This document shows positions 50,959 through 59,092 of a DNA stretch of 64,000 nt, piece after piece (the stretch's first letter is position 1; each line of letters begins with the position of its first letter). Under the pieces are notes generated by a model. That model searched no databases. It worked only from the letters and a program-made list of their open reading frames with translations, and had not been told where the DNA came from. Source of the DNA: Mycolicibacterium sp. (GTDB lineage: Bacteria > Actinomycetota > Actinomycetes > Mycobacteriales > Mycobacteriaceae); NCBI RefSeq assembly GCF_016462545.1, contig NZ_JAEMTA010000022.1, forward strand, positions 1-64,000. The letters are read 5' to 3'. The position numbers and the translations under genes were made by a program.

Positions 50959-52233
50959 CTAGCCGGGCCCGGGGGTCAGCTTCTCTTTGATCCGCGTCAG
51001 GATGCCCGGCTTCTTCGTCGGCACCGGCGCCACGTACGGGGGTGCGACGTTCGGCGGGAGCGGCGTCCCGGCCATGGGCGGAGCGAGCGCCGGGTCGACG
51101 GGCGGTGCGAGTCCGGGATCTACCGGAGCCGCGTCGGCCGGGTACTGCGGTTCGGCGGCGGGAGCCTGGTCGACCTGGGGCGCTTCGGCGGGCGTGTCCA
51201 CGACGGCGACCGGCACCTCGTCGGAGACCGGAGGCAGCGCCTCCGGAGCCGGCGGCGGAGCAGCCTCGACCACCGACGGAATGGCGACCGGTGGCGGCAT
51301 CGCAGGCGGGATGGCCCTGACCGGTTCGGGCGACTCGACCTTGGCCGCCGGGACGGGGCTGCTGGGCTGGGCCGTGCGCGCCGGCGACAGTTGCAGGCTG
51401 ATCGCAATCGACACCGAGACGACGAAGGTCACGACGCCGACGGCGAGCATGGCGACCGGGCCGACGCGGGACAGCGTGCGCGAGCTGACCAGGTCCGAGG
51501 ACCGGTGTCGGCCCGAGTCGGTGCGGGCATCGACGATGAAGCCGGAATCATCGAAGAGGCCGAGCGGCATCTCGGTGCTCTGCGCCGAGGCCAGAGCGGC
51601 ACCGCGAGCCAGCGCGAGCTTTGCCTCCTCCGGCGCGTAGACCGGAACCGACAACGCGTCCTCGAGTCGGTGCAGCGTGGGGTCCATCTCGCCTGCCGAA
51701 CCCACCACGACCAACGCCTCGGGCGCCCAGTCCGCGCGGGTGAAGACCGTGCTCAGCCAGCTGATCAGGGCGTCGTCGGAGTCGATGGCGTGGTTGAACG
51801 CCGTTTGAACCGCGCCATCGCTGGTGTTGACGATCAACGAGATCACCGATTCGGGCTCGATGACGCACACCGCCGTCGTCGCGTAGCCGAGCACCTCGGA
51901 GATACCGCGGGCCAGCGCTTCGGTGGCCTCCGGCAGGCGAATCGCGACCACGTTGTCGAAGCCGGATTCCGACAGCGACTCCATCAGCATCGACGCCTGC
52001 AGGTCGGCGTCTTCGCTCCAGGTCACGCCGATGGAGTGCAGCCGCAGACCGCGGGTCGCCGCCATCGCCTCGGTGCGCAAGACCGCAGCCGCGGCCTGCT
52101 CGGAGGTATCGAGGCCGTCGTTCGTGACTGCGAAGGAATCGCGATCCATCGTCGCGCCGTCAGCGTCTTGTCCCTCGACGAGAACCAGGCCGACGGACGT
52201 AGGAGTCATCGACAAGCCGAGGACCGCGTCCAC
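50959..52233 (-). CDS. DUF7159-type membrane protein with Pro-rich extracellular tail
   Basis: A 424-residue protein. The N-terminal ~250 residues form an ASKHA-like fold (VDAVLGLSMTPTSVGLVLVEG at the start, SVPVYAPEEAKLALARGAALAS later), as in mycobacterial DUF7159 proteins. One membrane span follows (VGPVAMLAVGVVTFVVSVSIA), then ~130 residues of Pro/Ala/Glu-rich sequence ending in a basic KIKEKL-like tail. GTG 52233 is chosen because GAAGGGG precedes it and it begins the conserved domain; the open frame upstream is non-protein-like. The function is unknown. Confidence 0.82.
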   Translation of the reverse strand: MDAVLGLSMTPTSVGLVLVEGQDADGATMDRDSFAVTNDGLDTSEQAAAAVLRTEAMAATRGLRLHSIGVTWSEDADLQASMLMESLSESGFDNVVAIRLPEATEALARGISEVLGYATTAVCVIEPESVISLIVNTSDGAVQTAFNHAIDSDDALISWLSTVFTRADWAPEALVVVGSAGEMDPTLHRLEDALSVPVYAPEEAKLALARGAALASAQSTEMPLGLFDDSGFIVDARTDSGRHRSSDLVSSRTLSRVGPVAMLAVGVVTFVVSVSIAISLQLSPARTAQPSSPVPAAKVESPEPVRAIPPAMPPPVAIPSVVEAAPPPAPEALPPVSDEVPVAVVDTPAEAPQVDQAPAAEPQYPADAAPVDPGLAPPVDPALAPPMAGTPLPPNVAPPYVAPVPTKKPGILTRIKEKLTPGPG

Positions 52234-52429
52234 ATGTACCCCTTCGGAGCCACGAGGCGGCCGTACTCGGGCAGCACCAGCGTGGAGAACCATTCCGGCC
52301 GACATTACCCGTTCGCCCATAGGTAGGCGCGCCGGGGCGTGGCGCGGACGTGGTTGCCAGCCGCCTTGGCCGAGTTGTGACCTGTCGTAGACCGAATCCG
52401 GCCTGCTGCCGCGCGATGATGACAACGCG

Positions 52430-52444
52430 TTAGCTCGCAGCTAA
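52430..52444. promoter_or_regulatory. Palindrome TTAGCT-CGC-AGCTAA upstream of CSCGW protein gene
   Basis: A perfect 6-3-6 inverted repeat lies 41 bp before the start codon of the 75-residue gene, at a distance suiting an operator overlapping a promoter. The binding factor is unknown. Confidence 0.45.
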
Positions 52445-52485
52445 GTCAGACGAGACGACGAGGTCTTGGTCGACGAAGGAGGATC

Positions 52486-52713
52486 ATGTCTGCACCTGCT
52501 CCACTACTGGTGAACGCCGGAGCCGCCGCCCCAGGCTCCGATCAGGGCGTGGTCTCCGTGCATCGCCTCGGCCTCGGCAACACGACGGCCTGGTGCTCCT
52601 GCGGATGGGCGGGCCACCGCAGGCTCCTCAGCGCTGCCGCGGAGCAGGACGCGTGGGCTCATTCGATGCAGGACGGGTGCATGGTGTCGTTTCCGCTCGT
52701 GCTCTCCTGGTAA
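52486..52713 (+). CDS. Mini-protein with CSCGW motif
   Basis: A 75-residue protein with a flexible Ala-rich N-terminus and a core WCSCGWAGHRRLLSAAAEQDAW followed by DGCMV. The Cys/His pattern (CSC, H, H, C) could bind a metal. The sequence looks like a small actinobacterial family, but I know no function. A very strong ribosome binding site (GAAGGAGG) precedes the ATG, indicating a genuine gene. It is convergent with the threonine dehydratase gene. Confidence 0.75.
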   Translation: MSAPAPLLVNAGAAAPGSDQGVVSVHRLGLGNTTAWCSCGWAGHRRLLSAAAEQDAWAHSMQDGCMVSFPLVLSW

Positions 52714-52715
52714 TT

Positions 52716-52731
52716 CGGTACGCACGTACCG
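52716..52731. terminator. Short hairpin in convergent intergenic spacer
   Basis: CGGTAC-GCAC-GTACCG forms a 6-bp stem with a 4-nt loop and fills most of the 19-bp gap between two convergent genes. It could act as a weak bidirectional terminator. No T-tract is present. Confidence 0.4.
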
Positions 52732-52732
52732 G

Positions 52733-53680
52733 TCAGGATACGAGGATCTCGGCGAGAAGAGCCGGTTCGACGTTCCCACCCGAGACGACGAGCACCGTCG
52801 GCCCCGGCGGCGTGACCCGGCTGCGATAGGCGGCCAGAGCGGTGGCCCCGCTCGGCTCGGCCACCAGGTGGGCGCTGAGCGCGATTTCGCGGACCGCGTG
52901 GCGAATATCGTTCTCGGACACGGTGATCAGATCACTCAGCACCTCTTGCAGATGAGCGAACGTCAACGCCGAGGGCTGTGAGCGAAGGCCATCGGCGATG
53001 GTGCGGTTGCGATCTTCGATCGACCAGTCGACCCGACGTCCCGCTGCGAGGCTCTCCGCGGTGTCCGCGGCGAGTTCGGGTTCGGTCCCGATGACCCGGG
53101 CGCCGGGCGCGAGTGCCCGGATCGCAGTGCCGATGCCCGACGCCAGACCACCACCGCTGACCGGGACGATGACGTTGGCCACGTCGGGCAGATCCTCGAC
53201 GATCTCCAGGCCGATGGTGCCCTGGCCGGCGATGACGTCGGGATGATCGAACGGCGGGATCAAGACGCCGCCGGTCCGGGCCATCACCTCCTCGGCGACC
53301 TTCTCGCGTTGGCCTGCCCCACACAGCACCACCTCGGCACCGTGGCGGCGTGTCGCCTCGATCTTGATCCCGGGCGTCTCCTCGGGCATGACGATCGACG
53401 CGCTGATGCCGAAGGTCGCCGCCGCGAAGGCCACGGCCTGAGCGTGATTCCCGCTCGAGTACGCGACGACTCCCCTGGCGCGCGTCGCCTCGTCGAGTCG
53501 CGCGATGGCGTTGAACGCGCCGCGGACCTTGAACGCGCCGACCGCTTGGAGATTCTCCGGCTTGAGCCACAGCGGGCGCTCCGGGTCGCCCCACGGTGCG
53601 GGAATGAGCGGGGTATGCACCACCCACCCGCGGATCCGATCGGCCGCCGCGTGAATGTCGTCGATGGTGACCAATTGCAT
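52733..53680 (-). CDS. Threonine/serine ammonia-lyase-like PLP enzyme
   Basis: A 315-residue fold-type II PLP protein of the threonine dehydratase/serine racemase group. The Schiff-base Lys is in GAFKVRGA, the SSGNHAQAVA motif binds the carboxylate and VPVSGGGLASGIG binds the PLP phosphate. There is no C-terminal ACT regulatory domain, so it is the short catabolic type and not IlvA. It would deaminate threonine or serine to 2-oxo acids; racemase activity cannot be excluded. Confidence 0.9.
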   Translation of the reverse strand: MQLVTIDDIHAAADRIRGWVVHTPLIPAPWGDPERPLWLKPENLQAVGAFKVRGAFNAIARLDEATRARGVVAYSSGNHAQAVAFAAATFGISASIVMPEETPGIKIEATRRHGAEVVLCGAGQREKVAEEVMARTGGVLIPPFDHPDVIAGQGTIGLEIVEDLPDVANVIVPVSGGGLASGIGTAIRALAPGARVIGTEPELAADTAESLAAGRRVDWSIEDRNRTIADGLRSQPSALTFAHLQEVLSDLITVSENDIRHAVREIALSAHLVAEPSGATALAAYRSRVTPPGPTVLVVSGGNVEPALLAEILVS

Positions 53681-53723
53681 GTTCTGAGTCTGTCAGCCGA
53701 ACCGAGACTGCGAGGCTGTCGGT

Positions 53724-54197
53724 GTGACCCGACCGTTCTCATTGTCGATCGTTCCGCGCTACGCCGAAGTCGATCAACAGGGCGTGGTGTTCAACGGCCA
53801 CTACCTGACGTGGTTCGACGAGGCCTCCACCGCATTCTTGGACTACCTGGGTCTTCCCATCACCGAGTTCATCGGCTGGGGACTAGACATTCAGGTGGTG
53901 CACGCCGAGATCGACTTCCTCACGTCCGTCCGGTGGCGTGACGCCGTCCGCGTCGACGTCCGGTGTGCCTCGATCGGCCTGACGAGTTTCACCCTGCAGT
54001 TCGACGTGGTGCGCTCAGATGGAGAGGGTGCCGACGCCGTGGTCGTCCGCGGGCACAACGTATACGTCGTCGTATCGACCGACGACTGGGCCAAGCGCGA
54101 GATTCCGACCCGGTTGCGGGCGGCGCTCACTTCCATTGCGGGTCAAGGCCGGAACGCGTCGGATGGCGGTACCGATGAAGGTACTGTCACCGCATGA
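53724..54197 (+). CDS. Hotdog-fold acyl-CoA thioesterase
   Basis: A 157-residue 4-hydroxybenzoyl-CoA-thioesterase-like protein. YAEVDQQGVVFNGHYLTWFDEA is the classic N-terminal motif, with the catalytic Asp in EVDQQG and a helix entering the hotdog fold. It would hydrolyse a short or aromatic acyl-CoA. The start is GTG at 53724. The stop overlaps the ureohydrolase start (ATGA), so the two are translationally coupled, an unexpected pairing. Confidence 0.88.
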   Translation: MTRPFSLSIVPRYAEVDQQGVVFNGHYLTWFDEASTAFLDYLGLPITEFIGWGLDIQVVHAEIDFLTSVRWRDAVRVDVRCASIGLTSFTLQFDVVRSDGEGADAVVVRGHNVYVVVSTDDWAKREIPTRLRAALTSIAGQGRNASDGGTDEGTVTA

Positions 54198-55252
54198 GCC
54201 ACGATCACGGCGACCGTGAACCGCATCGCGAACTGCCACCGGGAATGGCCGAGCAACTCGACCTGCCCTACTCGGGTCTCGCGACGTTCGGACACCGGCC
54301 CTTCCTGACGGAGGTCGAGCAACTCGACTCCTGGCGCCCCGACGTCGCCATCGTGGGTGCGCCGTTCGACGTGGGAACGACCAACCGGCCCGGCGCCCGT
54401 TTCGGCCCTCGGGCGATCCGCGCCACCGCCTATGAGCCGGGCACCTATCACATGGATCTCGGACTGGAGATCTTCGATTGGCTGGAGGTCGTCGACTTCG
54501 GCGACGCGTTCTGTCCGCACGGCATGACCGAGGTGTCGCATCGCAACATCAAGGAGCGCGTCGCCGCCGTGGCGTCGCGCGGCATCGTGCCCGTGGTCCT
54601 CGGCGGCGACCACTCGATCACATGGCCGTCGGCCACGGCGGTGGCAGACGTGCATGGCTACGGCAACGTCGGCATCGTGCACTTCGACGCGCACGCCGAC
54701 ACCGCCGACATCATCGACGGCAACCTCGCCAGCCACGGCACTCCGATGCGCCGTCTGATCGAGTCGGGCGCGGTCCCGGGCACGCACTTCGTTCAGGTCG
54801 GATTGCGCGGCTACTGGCCACCGCAGGACACGTTCGAATGGATGCAGGAGCAGGGCATGGTGTGGCACACCATGCAGGAGATCTGGGAGCGCGGGTTCAA
54901 GGCGGTGATGGTCGACGCGGTCGGAGAAGCGTTGGCCAAGGCCGACAAGCTGTACCTGTCCGTCGACATCGACGTCCTCGATCCGGCGCATGCGCCTGGC
55001 ACCGGCACTCCGGAACCGGGCGGCATCACCAGCGTCGACCTACTACGAATGGTGCGTCAGCTCTGCTACGAGCACGACGTGGCCGGGGTAGACGTCGTCG
55101 AGGTGTCCCCCGCCTACGACCACGCCGAGTTGACGGTCAACGCCGCGCACCGGGTGGTCTTCGAGGCACTCGCCGGAATGGCTGCGAGGCGGCGCGACGC
55201 CGCGGGCGCCGAGATGGGTCCGCCGGGGCGGCCGCCGCTCAGCCCTTCTTGA
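54194..55252 (+). CDS. Ureohydrolase (agmatinase/guanidino-acid hydrolase family)
   Basis: A 352-residue arginase/agmatinase-family enzyme. Binuclear metal motifs are intact: GGDHSITWP, VHFDAHADT and LSVDIDVLDPAHAPGTGTPEPGG. It would release urea from a guanidino compound such as agmatine, guanidinobutyrate or guanidine itself; the exact substrate cannot be read from motifs. It is coupled by ATGA to the upstream thioesterase gene. The last 14 bases overlap the convergent methyltransferase gene. Confidence 0.9.
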   Translation: MSHDHGDREPHRELPPGMAEQLDLPYSGLATFGHRPFLTEVEQLDSWRPDVAIVGAPFDVGTTNRPGARFGPRAIRATAYEPGTYHMDLGLEIFDWLEVVDFGDAFCPHGMTEVSHRNIKERVAAVASRGIVPVVLGGDHSITWPSATAVADVHGYGNVGIVHFDAHADTADIIDGNLASHGTPMRRLIESGAVPGTHFVQVGLRGYWPPQDTFEWMQEQGMVWHTMQEIWERGFKAVMVDAVGEALAKADKLYLSVDIDVLDPAHAPGTGTPEPGGITSVDLLRMVRQLCYEHDVAGVDVVEVSPAYDHAELTVNAAHRVVFEALAGMAARRRDAAGAEMGPPGRPPLSPS

Positions 55253-56123
55253 GGGTGAACTGACAGACGTCGGTGTAGCCCTTTTCGAACAGCTCTGCGC
55301 AGCCCGTCAGGTATCGCATGTACCTGTCGTAGACCTCTTCGGACTGGATCGCGATCGCTTCGTCCTTGCGGGCCTCCAGCGCAGCGGCCCAGATCTCGAG
55401 GGTGCGCGCGTAGTGCAGTTGCAACGGCTGAACCCTGGCGACCTCGAAGCCGGCCTTCTTGGCGTGCTCTTCTACGGCGATCACCTGCGGAAGATCCCCG
55501 CCGGGAAAGATCTCGTCCATGATGAACTTGAAGAACCTGATCTTCGTCATGGTCAGCGGCAGCGCGCGTTCCTTGAACTGCTCATCGCTCGGCTTGACGA
55601 TGGTGTGCAGCATCATCACGCCGTCAGCGGGCAGCGCCGAATACGCCATCTCGAAGAAGTCGTCGTAACGATCGCGACCAAAGTGCTCGAAGGCGCCGAT
55701 CGACACGATGCGGTCGACCTTGCCGTGAAACTGCTCCCAGCCCTGCAGGAGGACTTCCTTGCTGCGAGGACTCTCCGACTTCGCCAGAAGTTGCTTCACG
55801 TGCGCTTGCTGGTTCTTGCTCAACGTCAGGCCGATGACGTTGACGTCGTAGCGCTCGATGGCGCGGTTGACGGTCGCGCCCCAGCCGCAGCCGACGTCCA
55901 GCAGCGTCATTCCGGGCTCGAGGCCCAGCTTGCCGAGCGACAGGTCGATCTTCGCGATCTGCGCTTCTTCCAGCGTCATGTCGTCGCGCTCGAAATAGGC
56001 ACAGCTGTAGGTCTGGGTGGGATCCAGGAAGAGCCTAAAGAAGTCGTCGGACAGGTCGTAGTGCGCCTGCACGTCTTCGAAGTGCGGCTTCAGGTCCTGG
56101 TTGTCACTCTTCATGTCTGGCAA
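55239..56123 (-). CDS. Mycolic acid cyclopropane synthase/methyltransferase (PcaA/MmaA2/CmaA1 group)
   Basis: A 294-residue SAM-dependent enzyme that modifies meromycolate chains. The family text is nearly invariant: VQAHYDLSDDFFRLFLDP, TYSCAYFERDDMTLEEAQ, LLDVGCGWGAT, IVSIGAFEHFG and the end YMRYLTGCAELF. It resembles PcaA/CmaA1/MmaA2 more than CmaA2, UmaA or MmaA4; whether the product is a cis-cyclopropane or other methyl group cannot be told. TTG 56123 with GAAGG upstream is taken as start; ATG 56114 is an alternative. This gene alone marks the host as a mycolic-acid bacterium. Confidence 0.93.
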   Translation of the reverse strand: MPDMKSDNQDLKPHFEDVQAHYDLSDDFFRLFLDPTQTYSCAYFERDDMTLEEAQIAKIDLSLGKLGLEPGMTLLDVGCGWGATVNRAIERYDVNVIGLTLSKNQQAHVKQLLAKSESPRSKEVLLQGWEQFHGKVDRIVSIGAFEHFGRDRYDDFFEMAYSALPADGVMMLHTIVKPSDEQFKERALPLTMTKIRFFKFIMDEIFPGGDLPQVIAVEEHAKKAGFEVARVQPLQLHYARTLEIWAAALEARKDEAIAIQSEEVYDRYMRYLTGCAELFEKGYTDVCQFTLKKG

Positions 56124-56319
56124 GATTCAGCCTTCGGCGTCTGGTTGAGTTTCGTCAGCGGCTCCACGTGCTGGAGAGCCTCCCCCGTACGTCTGCGCAA
56201 TTTTGGAAGACTACCCGAAGCCCGAAGTCGACAGCCAATCGGTTAGCTGGGTCACCACGGCGTGTCACCAAGCCGTCATCGACCCGGGCGCTGTTTGCTG
56301 GAGCCTCGATCCGGCGCGG

Positions 56320-57213
56320 TCAGTTCTCGCGTGGGAGCAGTTCGGCCGCGAACCGGTCGACGAACTCGTCGGTGCTGCTGCCGCCGGTGGGGCGGATGAC
56401 GAACTTGGTCAGGCCGGCGGCCAGATACCCGTCGATCATGCGGTGCAACTGCGGCCACCCGTCGGCGATCAGCTCGGTCGGATCGACGTCGGGCCGCCGC
56501 GCTCGGATCGCGGCGAGCACGTCGTCGGGCACCCCGTCCTCGGCGACGGCCACGTTGATGCCGTAGTGATCGGGTTCGACGGTGCGCCCGGCCTCGGCAG
56601 CGGCAGCCTCGATGAGCTCGCGCCCACGCCTCGCCTCGTCCGGGGTGAGGAAGCTGCCCAGCCAGCCGTCGGCCAAGCGACCGATCCGGCGGAACGCGGC
56701 GGGTGCCGACCCGCCCAGCCAGATGTCGAGCGGCTTTGCCTGCCGCGGTCCGACCGCCATCGAGGTCGTGGTGAAGAAGTCGCCGGAGAAGTCGGACCCG
56801 TGCGACGTCAACGCCGCGTGGAGAAGTCGCAGCGACTCGTCGAAGACCGCGCCGCGCTGCCCGTCGGGCACGACGAAGACGTCCCGCTCGGCGGGGATCG
56901 CGGAGCGTAGACCGAACACCGGCAGGACCCGCTTCGGCGCCAACGCCGCCAGCGACGCAAGTGACTTGGCGACGAGCACGGGGTGGCGGCCCGGCAGGAT
57001 CATCACCGACGTGCCGACCTTGAGGTTGGTGGTGCGCGACAACGCGTAGGCCATGCCGACGAACGGATCGACGGCATCGGTGTAGACGAGCTCGGAGAAC
57101 CACAGTGAGTCGATGCCTGCCGCCTCGAGCCGATCGACGAGGTGCGGCAATGCCGCGGGGCTGGCCTCCGGCCCTGCGCCGAGGCCGACACCGAATCGGA
57201 TCTTCATGGTCAT
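56320..57213 (-). CDS. LLM-class F420-dependent oxidoreductase
   Basis: A 297-residue luciferase-like TIM-barrel protein. Typical segments are GVGLGAGPEAS at the start, SLWFSELVYTDAVDP, VGTSVMILPGRHPVLVAKSLASL and DIWLGGSAPAAFRRIGRLADGWL. In mycobacteria this family mostly uses cofactor F420; the substrate is unknown. ATG 57213 follows GAGGAG and overlaps the upstream stop (ATGA), so it is co-translated with the methyltransferase gene. Confidence 0.88.
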   Translation of the reverse strand: MTMKIRFGVGLGAGPEASPAALPHLVDRLEAAGIDSLWFSELVYTDAVDPFVGMAYALSRTTNLKVGTSVMILPGRHPVLVAKSLASLAALAPKRVLPVFGLRSAIPAERDVFVVPDGQRGAVFDESLRLLHAALTSHGSDFSGDFFTTTSMAVGPRQAKPLDIWLGGSAPAAFRRIGRLADGWLGSFLTPDEARRGRELIEAAAAEAGRTVEPDHYGINVAVAEDGVPDDVLAAIRARRPDVDPTELIADGWPQLHRMIDGYLAAGLTKFVIRPTGGSSTDEFVDRFAAELLPREN

Positions 57214-57992
57214 TCGCTCTCCTCGCGGTGTAGCCGGGCCCGCATCTGCATGAAGCGAAGGAGTCCGGGAGCACCGGCGATCGGTTCGTAGGCGTCGACC
57301 TGCTCCTCGACGAACTGCGCGCGGCGGTCCTGCGGCAGGCGGTCGGTCCAGGCCGTGGATCCCATGGCGGACCACGCCAGGAAGGCCTCGCGCGATCCGA
57401 AGTCCCACTCGCGGTCGGCCACCGTCACGTCATCGAGCGTCAGTCCCGCCGCCGCGGCCACGTCACCGTAGCGTTCGGGATCGACGTGCAGGAACGGCGC
57501 CTCGAAACCCTCGAAACAGGGCGCCCAGTGCGGCGTGCGGCAGAGCTGCATCGCGACGGCTTCCAGGCTGGGCCGCGGTCCCGCGCACACCACCTGGACG
57601 GTGACCGATCCGCCGGGTCGCAGCACCGTCGCGATCTGGCGAAGCGCCTGCTCTTGCTCCGGTACCCAGTGCAGCGCGTTGAAGGACACGGCCGCGTCGA
57701 AGCGCTCTGCGAACGGCAGCCCGCGAACGTCCGCGACCACGAACCACGGACCTGCGGCGCCCGTGGTCGCCGACTCGGCGGCCGTCGCCACCATCCGGTG
57801 CGACGGGTCGGCTCCGATCACGACGCCCCCCGGCGTCAGCGTCGCGATCGCCCGGGTGAGAAACCCGTCCCCGCAGCCGATGTCGAGGACGGCATCATTC
57901 GGGCGGAACGTCAGGCCGGACATCGCTTCGCCGATCATCGAGCGCTGCAACCCGCTGAGTCGGGCGTACTCGTCACCACTCCAGTCCGTCAC
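57210..57992 (-). CDS. Class I SAM-dependent methyltransferase
   Basis: A 260-residue methyltransferase with motif I VLDIGCGDGFLTRAI, motif II VVIGADPS, ADVRGLPF and FDAAVSFNALHWVPE, resembling trans-aconitate/ubiquinone-type C/O-methyltransferases. The start GTG at 57992 gives VTDWSGDEYARLSGLQ, which is typical of the family; the longer open frame upstream lies over the divergent SRPBCC gene. It is translationally coupled to the LLM oxidoreductase, so the two may act in one small-molecule pathway. Confidence 0.85.
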   Translation of the reverse strand: MTDWSGDEYARLSGLQRSMIGEAMSGLTFRPNDAVLDIGCGDGFLTRAIATLTPGGVVIGADPSHRMVATAAESATTGAAGPWFVVADVRGLPFAERFDAAVSFNALHWVPEQEQALRQIATVLRPGGSVTVQVVCAGPRPSLEAVAMQLCRTPHWAPCFEGFEAPFLHVDPERYGDVAAAAGLTLDDVTVADREWDFGSREAFLAWSAMGSTAWTDRLPQDRRAQFVEEQVDAYEPIAGAPGLLRFMQMRARLHREESE

Positions 57993-58045
57993 ACGTTTAT
58001 GGTGACAGCAGAGTGCGACGTCCCACGACGGAAGCAGGTTCACAC

Positions 58046-58498
58046 GTGCAGGCATCGGTCACGGTCGCGATGGACGCCCCAGCGGAGAAGGTCTGGGACC
58101 TCGTCGCCGACATCCGCAACACCGGCAAGTTCTCGCCGGAGACCTTCGAGGCCGAGTGGCTCGACGGTGCGACCGGGCCGGCGCTCGGCGCGAAGTTCCG
58201 CGGGCACGTCAGGCGCAACGAGATCGGACCCGTCTACTGGACGACGTGCCGGGTGACAGCGTGCGAGCCGGGTCGGGAGTTCGGCTTCGAGGTTCTCCTC
58301 GGCGACCGCGCGGTCAACAACTGGCACTACCGCTTCACGCCCGCGAACGGTGGCACCGAGGTCACCGAGTCATTCCGGATGAGCGAGGGGCTGATGACCA
58401 CCCTGTTCGGGATCTTCGGCGGTCAGCTCCGTAAGCGTCGCAATGTCCGTGACATGCGCAAGACGCTCGAGCGGATCAAGGCCGTCGTCGAGGCCTGA
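58046..58498 (+). CDS. SRPBCC/polyketide cyclase family protein
   Basis: A 150-residue START/Bet v1-like fold protein (SVTVAMDAPAEKVWDLVADI, TCRVTACEPGREFGFE, LERIKAVVEA). Such proteins bind lipids or hydrophobic small molecules, sometimes acting as cyclases or dehydratases. The GTG start at 58046 is taken where homology begins. It is divergent from the methyltransferase-LLM pair with 53 bp between and is followed by a SnoaL-like gene. Confidence 0.85.
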   Translation: MQASVTVAMDAPAEKVWDLVADIRNTGKFSPETFEAEWLDGATGPALGAKFRGHVRRNEIGPVYWTTCRVTACEPGREFGFEVLLGDRAVNNWHYRFTPANGGTEVTESFRMSEGLMTTLFGIFGGQLRKRRNVRDMRKTLERIKAVVEA

Positions 58499-58573
58499 GT
58501 CGCCGGACGGAGCCGACCGGTCGGGGCTCACGAATTCGACTCGGCGCCAGCGTGCCTTTGATACAACGGCACG

Positions 58574-59089
58574 ATGAGCACAACGGTGAAAGCGTGGTCA
58601 CGCCAGGAGCTGGAAGACGCCTTCGCCCATCAGCAGCAGGTGGTTCGCGAGATCGGACAGAGCTGGGACTGGTCGCGCTACGCCGACCTGTTCGCCGAAG
58701 ATGCGACCTACAACGAGCACACGTACGGGAAGATGGCAGGCCGCGAGCAGATCCGGGAGTGGATCGTCACGACGATGAACGTCTTTCCCGGCAGCGAGAT
58801 GCCGTTCTACCCGGTGTCCTGGTATTCGATCGATACCGACAAGGGGTGGGTGATCACCGAGATCATGAATCGGATGAAGGATCCCGGCGACGGGTCGATC
58901 ATCGAACGGCCCTGCATCACGATCCTGAAGTACGCGGGTGACGGACTCTGGAGCTATGAGGAAGACGCCTACAACCCGATGAACTTCCTGCCGATGGTGC
59001 GGGAATACGTCGAACGCTGTCAGACATGCGGAACGCTGTCCGACGACGGCGCCGCGTTCGCGCGGAACATGGGTTGGCCGTTGGCGTGA
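58574..59089 (+). CDS. SnoaL/NTF2-like protein
   Basis: A 171-residue cone-shaped NTF2-like fold protein (SWDWSRYADLFAEDATYNEH, AGREQIREWIVTTM, SIIERPCITILKYAGDGLW). The family includes steroid isomerases, dehydratases and cyclases, and the interior carries His and Asp residues suited to acid-base chemistry. Activity is unknown. It ends 3 bp before the end of the convergent flavin monooxygenase gene. Confidence 0.85.
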   Translation: MSTTVKAWSRQELEDAFAHQQQVVREIGQSWDWSRYADLFAEDATYNEHTYGKMAGREQIREWIVTTMNVFPGSEMPFYPVSWYSIDTDKGWVITEIMNRMKDPGDGSIIERPCITILKYAGDGLWSYEEDAYNPMNFLPMVREYVERCQTCGTLSDDGAAFARNMGWPLA

Positions 59090-59092
59090 TCG

